Below are positions 58,520 through 64,000 of a stretch of 64,000 nt of DNA, piece by piece; the first letter of the stretch is position 1, and each line of letters starts with the position of its first letter. Source of the stretch: Cercis canadensis (lineage: Eukaryota; Streptophyta; Magnoliopsida; Fabales; Fabaceae); NCBI GenBank assembly GCA_003255065.1, contig QAOA01005184.1, positions 278,663-342,662 on the forward strand, written 5' to 3'. Under the pieces are notes generated by a model. That model did not search any database, had not been told where the DNA came from, and saw only the letters and a list, made by a program, of their open reading frames with translations. The translations under genes were made by a program, and so were the position numbers.

Positions 58520-58890
58520 TTAGTTCAGGAAGCATTCTCCATTTAATTTTGTATGGAATGACGAAGAAGAGTGCCGAGTTTATAGTCAACTAAAGTAATT
58601 TGGATGAAGGCCCAGTGCATTTGTCCTCCTCCTCCGACGTTTAAGCTTTCCCAAGTGGTGGGTGCCAGAGGATACATCCTTCAACAGCTAGTGGGATATG
58701 GCTCAATGTGAATTGCTCAACAATTGATAAAGACTTCTCAACTGCCTCAGCTTTCTCGGCTCTTTGATAAACTCTAATCCACCATGATTCACCTCTACCA
58801 CACAAAGCTTTCTATAGAGACTAGGGCATCCAATGCCTCCTTCGTGATGGTAGGATAGCAATCACTTTCTTTTAGCCAACGTCATTGCTT
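58520..58890 (-). pseudogene. NLR C-terminal and LRR relic
   Basis: 'ggaagcattctccattt' (NLR 3' end) leads through 'gcccagtgcatttgtcctcc' to a second block with 'cccaagtggtgggtgccaga', 'ctctaatccaccatgattc' and 'gggcatccaatgcctcc'. These correspond to dispersed segments of the NLR LRR region in the right order and on the minus strand. Heavily deleted. Confidence 0.6.
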
Positions 58891-59079
58891 GGAATAGGTC
58901 CGCAACATTCGACTCATAATTCTAAATTTTTTTGTTGGCTAAAAATTGTAATTGGGTTTTTTTTTTCTTTAGCTGAGAAAAATATGTAATTGGGTTGAAG
59001 ATTGGGGCTTCATTCCTTAACATAAATTACTTATTTTTATTGCACTGAGTTCGTTAGCCGAAAAAGAAAAGAGTTCATT

Positions 59080-59246
59080 GGCCCAAACCATAATGAATCA
59101 AGATCCTTCAATGTTACCCAAACCCACAGCAATCTAGTAACCATCATTGTCCTTCATAGCTTTCATTATCGAGTGCTGAGGAGACCAAGACCTTGCGTTA
59201 AAGATTAAGTCATTTATGTTCAGCCAAATTCTCCACAAAATAAATA
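59080..59246 (-). mobile_element. LINE RNase H-like/zinc-knuckle end fragment (shorter copy)
   Basis: Antisense frame matches the C-terminal part of the ORF at 61400-61663 (KAMKD..GYW.AVGLGNIEGS). It ends at 'caaaataaat', where the sequence jumps to the block also found at 62510. The longer copy shows about 960 bp more at this point. Confidence 0.55.
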
Positions 59247-59736
59247 GGTGTAGTGGTTTTGCATGCTGTAGTCATTGTGTCAAGCAAGGGATTTACTATA
59301 TATAGGGATTAGCAAAATCAAACATATCTTACATAAAAAAGTCTTCTCATTACTTTATTTGGTGAATGTGAGCTGCACTAGTTTAAGAAAGTTCTAGCGT
59401 TTGCAACGTGCTCTCCATCATAAACATTGCATCTTTTTGGAGCAAGAGTGAAATATCAACAGTCTATTCCTCAATTTTTATAGACATTATATATGAATTA
59501 TAAAGTTAAGGTATTCTTATCCAAATAATATTAAAGGTGCATCCTCTACACTAATTTAGTGTATTCACAAAAAAAAAAAAAATTATTGAGTACTGACCCC
59601 AAAATTTTTTAAGTTATCACATCAATAATTATCAAACTTTAAAACTAATTAAATTAGCCTCCACAACCTCCAACTTTATGATATGAAATTATATTTCTTT
59701 TTCTTCTTTTCTTATGATCATAATATACAACATACT
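59247..59736. repeat. AT-rich block, copied at 62512-63035
   Basis: Begins 'aggtgtagtggttttgcatg'. Closely matches 62512-63035 apart from small indels, including two N-flanked ones there. Ends at the N at 59737. No gene. Confidence 0.65.
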
Positions 59737-60060
59737 NTAGAGGTTGCAATATTTATAATTTTGAACATTGATACTAATAGCACTTAGCAGTTTGTTAGAA
59801 GAAAAAGATAATACCAAATAATTTATAAAGGAATAGTATTAACATTGTCATAAGAACTTATAAATTATGTATTTATAACTAAAAATATATAAAAAAAGAA
59901 AAAAGATGGCTTAATATTTTTAGAGTTGGTTGAGAAAATCAATATCAGAGCAATTTTGATAATAAAATTCTAGTTGTCAAACATTTTTGCATCTAAAAAT
60001 CCCCTCCGCCCTGTCTCTTTTTTCCTTTAAACCTAAACTAATTACTTAACCCGTAACAAC
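59737..60060. repeat. Restart after N: copy of the NLR 5' flank tail
   Basis: After the N, 'tagaggttgcaatatttata' restarts the sequence also found at 57531 and 39391. From here to about 61200 the window repeats 57530-58900 with small differences. Confidence 0.65.
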
Positions 60061-60415
60061 AGCATTTACTTCCATTCAACTAATTTGGGTGATGGCCCAC
60101 TGCATTTGTCCTCTTCTTCCGACGTCTGGACCAATGCTTGGGTTCAATTCATGTGGCATGTGGAACAAGTCTAGTTGGCCAACAACATCATGGAGCAAGT
60201 CTGTATACGTTTAAGCTTTTCCCAAGTGGTGGATGCCACAGGATACCTCCTTCAACAGCTAGTGGGATATGGCTCATTGTGAATTGCTCAACAATTCATA
60301 AAGACTTCTTTAACTGCCTCAGCTTTTGATAAAGTCTACTACACATAGCTTTTCATAGAGACTTGGGGCATCCAATGCCTCCTTCGTGATTATAGAATAG
60401 CAATCACTTTTCAGG
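60061..60415 (-). pseudogene. NLR C-terminal and LRR relic, third copy
   Basis: Contains the NLR C-terminal stretch 'ctggaccaatgcttgggtt' followed by 'catgtggcatgtggaacaag' (compare 36124-36160), then 'cccaagtggtggatgccaca' and the same deleted LRR sequence as at 39801. It therefore joins parts that are split in the other copies. Confidence 0.6.
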
Positions 60416-60794
60416 TCTTTAACATTCGACTCATAATTCTAAACACTTCAAAAGGCACAATAGCCTAGTTGACCTTATCTAAAAAAGCAAAAAATAATGA
60501 AAGATAGCAAGTGGCCCAGACAGTTGACACAGTTGCTACTGTATTTGTCCTGCTCTTCTTTTATCCTTGGATTTGGACTCTCCCATGTAGTTATATAGTT
60601 TTGGTTATATAATTTTGAACATTGGTAATAATAATATTTTGCATTTTTTTAGAAGAAATTGATGACATCAAATAATTTGTAGTTGGGTGGTACTAAAGTT
60701 ATCCTTAGAACTTGTAGATTATGTATTTGAAACCAGAGTCGTAACCAAAAATACAAAAAAGAAAAAAAGAGTAGCTTGATATTTTAGAGTTAGT

Positions 60795-61170
60795 TCAGGA
60801 AGCATTCTCCATTTAATTTTGTATGGAATGACGAAGAAGAGTGCCGAGTTTATAGTCAACTAAAGTAATTTGGATGATGGCCCAGTGCATTTCTCCTCCT
60901 CCTCCGACGTCTGGATCAATGCTTGGGTTCAATTCATGTGGCATATAGAACAAGTCTATATACGTTTAAGCCCCAGAGGAGACATCCTTCAACAGCTAGT
61001 GGGATATGGCTCATTGTGAATTGCTCAACAATTGATAAAGACTTCTTAACTGCCTCAGCTTTCTCAGCTCTTTGATAAACTCTAATCCACCATGATTCAC
61101 CTCTACCACACAAAGCTTTCTATAGAGACTTGGGGCATCCAATGCTCCTTCGTGATGGTAGGATAGCAAT
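60795..61170 (-). pseudogene. NLR C-terminal and LRR relic, fourth copy
   Basis: 'ggaagcattctccattt', 'ctggatcaatgcttgggttc' and 'gggcatccaatgctcc' are recognisable NLR segments in collinear order. Compared with 58520-58890 it keeps the 'ctggatcaatgc' piece but has lost 'cccaagtggtgg'. Non-functional. Confidence 0.6.
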
Positions 61171-61399
61171 CACTTTCTTTTAGCCAACGTCATTGCTTGG
61201 AATAGGTCCACAACATTCGACTCAATTCTAAATTTTTTTGTTGGCTAAAAATTGTAATTGGGTTTTTTCTTTAGCTGAGAAAAATATGTAATTGGGTTGA
61301 AGATTGGAGCTTCATTCCTTAACATAAATTACTTATTTTTATTGCACTGAGTTCGTTAGCCGAAAAGGAAAAGAGTTTATTGGCCCTAACCATAATGAA

Positions 61400-61663
61400 T
61401 CAAGATCCTTCAATGTTACCCAAACCCACAGCAACCCAGTAACCATTCTTGTCCTTCATAGCTTTCATTACCGAGTCCTGAGGAGACCAAGACCTTGCAT
61501 TAAAGATTAAGTCATTTCTGTTCAGCCAAATTCTCCACAAAATAAATACTGCTAACTCCAAAGAAGCTTGACCACATTGCAATTGTCTGACCAGAAATTG
61601 CCACCAAAGCTTCAAAGATGAGGTTACACAGCAAAACCTTTCATTATGTTTATTGTATATCAA
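61400..61663 (-). mobile_element. LINE-type retrotransposon ORF2 C-terminal fragment
   Basis: A frame of 87 codons with LWWQFLVRQLQCGQ, then AVFILWRIWLNRNDLIFNA and WSPQDSVMKAMKD. The W.IW..RN..IF signature lies between the zinc-binding reverse-transcriptase C terminus and the RNase H-like domain of plant non-LTR elements. Both ends are missing. A shorter copy lies at 59080-59246. Confidence 0.6.
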
Positions 61664-62511
61664 ACTTAATTATCCTTCCAAAACTTGAGTTTCAACCATT
61701 TCAATGTTCCTCCTTGTCGGCCATTTAGACCTATATCATCTAACCAAATTGTAGTGAATTGCTTGACACACTTGATGCTTCATATCAATTCAACAATGTA
61801 TTTCTTATGATTATATTAGAATTATTTAGTGTTTCATATCAATATGTATGTTAATCACACGAATGCTATGTGAAGTTTCTATGTTGTCTTTAGAAGCGTT
61901 ATTACTAGAAACTCTTTCAAGTAAATACCCATTGAAATTGTGGAAAACTCAAACTTTGCCCATGGAATTTAACTAGTATTTGTAGGAATTATAGAAGTCA
62001 AAGTCTTCCCAAAAAAAAAAAATGAAAAATTGGTAAAAGTAACAGGTAATAATCGATGCTAAAGATGGATACCATTAGGTGAGTTTCAAAATAAAAACAG
62101 CTCCTTTATTATTACCTAACAGATAAACTTGGGTCTAATGAGGAGGGAGAAGGGATAGAAGTGATTCCATTTCCGTAAGAGGGTGTCCTATATTCATAAA
62201 TGCAACTTGAATAAGCACTTACGTAAAATTAAATAATGTAATGATAATAGTAACAATAATGAACACGACTAAACTATAAAAATATTTAGTAGATCAACAT
62301 GAGAGATGAATATGTAAATATTAATTTGAGAGAATATCATATTTACCAGAAAAGTAAAAGAAGAGAAACTCATGATTTGCTGTCTGCAATTGTACGACAA
62401 TGGCTAAGAAAAGAAGTTAGAATTATATATACTTACGTGGAGAATCGATCATTGTTGTTTGGTTATTTAGCACAAACTCTATAGTGGTTTGCTTCCTAAT
62501 TAATTGAATAA
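61664..62511. other. Segment absent from the paralogous copy
   Basis: About 850 bp between the LINE fragment and 'aggtgtagtggttttgcatg', not present in the first copy (break at 59246). AT-rich. It could be the remainder of a retrotransposon or the original DNA lost from the other copy. No gene seen. Confidence 0.45.
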
Positions 62512-63290
62512 TATAGGTGTAGTGGTTTTGCATGCTCTAGTCATTGTGTCAAGCAAGGGATTTACTATATATAGGGATTAACAAAATAAAACATNAACAT
62601 ATCTTACATAAAAAAGTCTTCTCATTACTTTATTTGGTGAATGTGAGCTGCACTAGTTTAAGAAAGTTCTAGTGTTTGCAACGTGCTCTCCATCATAAAC
62701 ATTGCATCTTTTTGGAGCAAGAGTGAAATATCAACAGTCTATTCCTCAATTTTTATAGACATTATATATGAATTATAAAGTTAAGGTATCTTCCNTCCTG
62801 AAATTAAATTCTTATCCAAGTAATATTAAAGGTGCATCCTCTACACTAATTTAGTGTATTCACAAAAAAAAATAAAAATTATTGAGTACTGACCCCAAAA
62901 TTTTTTAAGTTATCACATCAATAATTATCAAACTTTAAAACTAATTAAATTAGCCTCCACAACCTCCAACTTTATGATATGAAATTATATTTCTTTTTCT
63001 TCTTTTCTTATGATCATAATATACAACATACTTGTATGAATGCATCATACAAAAAAAAATACTCAATAATCTATAGTCAAGTGATACTAAAGTCATTATT
63101 AAGGCTTATCAAGCCAAAAGTACCCAAAAAATCATCAGTTGCTTAATTAGAATCACATACCATATAATTTTTTTTTGTACTTATACCCTAACCGCAAGTG
63201 ATTTCGTACATGACGATAATATGCCAAGATTCTTAATTGCCTTCAATCTAAATATTGGCTTAGTTATCACATTTCATTTTTCTTGAGATC
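62512..63290. repeat. Copy of 59247-59736 and following spacer
   Basis: Matches 59247-59736, with single N bases at 62595 and 62795 flanked by short repeated or extra sequence ('acat' N 'aacat'). From about 63036 the sequence goes on where the first copy was cut by an N. No gene. Confidence 0.6.
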
Positions 63291-63299
63291 AGTGTTAAA

Positions 63300-64000
63300 A
63301 AAAAATTAGAGAGATTTGCTGAGGAATTTGAACTTTGCTTTTATCTCTTTCACACACAAGCTGATGATGGAGAACGGAGTAAAGAGGATTCCATATGATT
63401 CGTGATCATCTTTGATCTTTTTATTTGCTGGCAAAACTCTTGGTGACTCACAAAATCATTTTTTATGTAAATGCACATATTCTACAAGAGGTAATTCTTC
63501 GAACCCAAGTTTTGTATAGATATTTGACTTCTCATAAGATAGGTAAAGAAATTGTCAAATACAAGTGTTGAAGTGGACTATGAAGATGAATTGTTCGACT
63601 TGAAAGGCCTAGCCAATGAATCATATGCAATTTGACCCCTTAATGTGGCAAAGATTGTATAAATACATGTTTTTGGAAGTTGAGGAATGACATAAACAGT
63701 ACCTTTCTACTGTAACTTTTCAATGACAATCCTTGGTTAATATGTGGAAAACCATGCCATGCAGATTATTCATTGTAGGGTTAAGAGAAAAATATCATGT
63801 AGATTTTCTTCTCTATCAAAATCTCTTTTGACCCGTTTTATTTTTATCATGGTACAATTTCTAATCAAATTATTTCAATACATAAAAAAATGTAATATTC
63901 AATCATACTTCTATGGGATAAAATCTTTCGGGCCCTTGATCAGTTTATTGACTGTAATCTTCAAATCATAAACCATGGTTTATGAGGAGAAAATACAAGA
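63300..64000. repeat. Copy of 40820-41530 (MAP65 3' flank type)
   Basis: Offset 22473 to the earlier copy and highly similar, including a 75-codon shadow ORF. The window ends inside it, so another copy of the 42-43 kb region may follow downstream. Confidence 0.7.

Overview
This is a plant nuclear window: interrupted genes with GT..AG introns, AT-rich spacers, TIR transposons and CC-NBS-LRR genes. The family content and intron layout fit a woody rosid eudicot. Rosaceae (for example Prunus) is my guess from general familiarity, not something the sequence proves.

Left part (1-28 kb) is mostly single-copy. A small putative peptide family has three copies (about 1.0, 4.5 and 5.5 kb), split by a degenerate tandem-repeat block at 2.4-4.1 kb. 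Next come a complete six-exon NC2-alpha/DRAP1 corepressor gene (8.2-12.2 kb, +) and a complete four-exon C-terminally extended phytocystatin gene (13.6-16.3 kb, -), arranged tail to tail. To my recollection the closest Arabidopsis genes are also neighbours, so this looks like old microsynteny. A nested inverted-repeat transposon island (17.4-18.5 kb) precedes a complete seven-exon cytochrome P450 gene (19.8-26.0 kb, -) with unusual I-helix and heme-loop residues. A 549-bp foldback element with a 9-bp target duplication lies at 26.7 kb.

Right part (29-64 kb) is a tandem segmental duplication. The unit joins a MAP65 microtubule-bundling gene (+) to a CC-NBS-LRR gene (-), with a period of about 13.3 kb. 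Unit A has an intact MAP65 (567 aa) and an intact NLR (941 aa). Unit B has a MAP65 pseudogene without exon 1 and an intact 941-aa NLR. Unit C (from 55.9 kb) is a MAP65 fragment fused to the 5' end of an NLR by a deletion. Around these lie NLR relics: LRR pieces, NB-ARC pieces, and two places where nearly a whole NLR ORF is gone and only its flanks remain. The end of the window (56.7-64.0 kb) repeats 38.6-42 kb and then repeats itself around single N bases.

The most striking object is a 1483-bp element at 54121-55603. It has about 285-bp TIRs and a perfect 9-bp target duplication, and the paralogous copy near 42.78 kb is an unoccupied site. It carries two unrelated host gene fragments on one strand: a J-domain fragment, then the first exons of ribosomal protein eS6. 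This is a double-capture Pack-MULE inside an NLR cluster.

Single N bases sit at several contig joins, and the sequence on their two sides is often duplicated. Some apparent tandem duplications, including a doubled MAP65 first exon, are therefore probably assembly artefacts.
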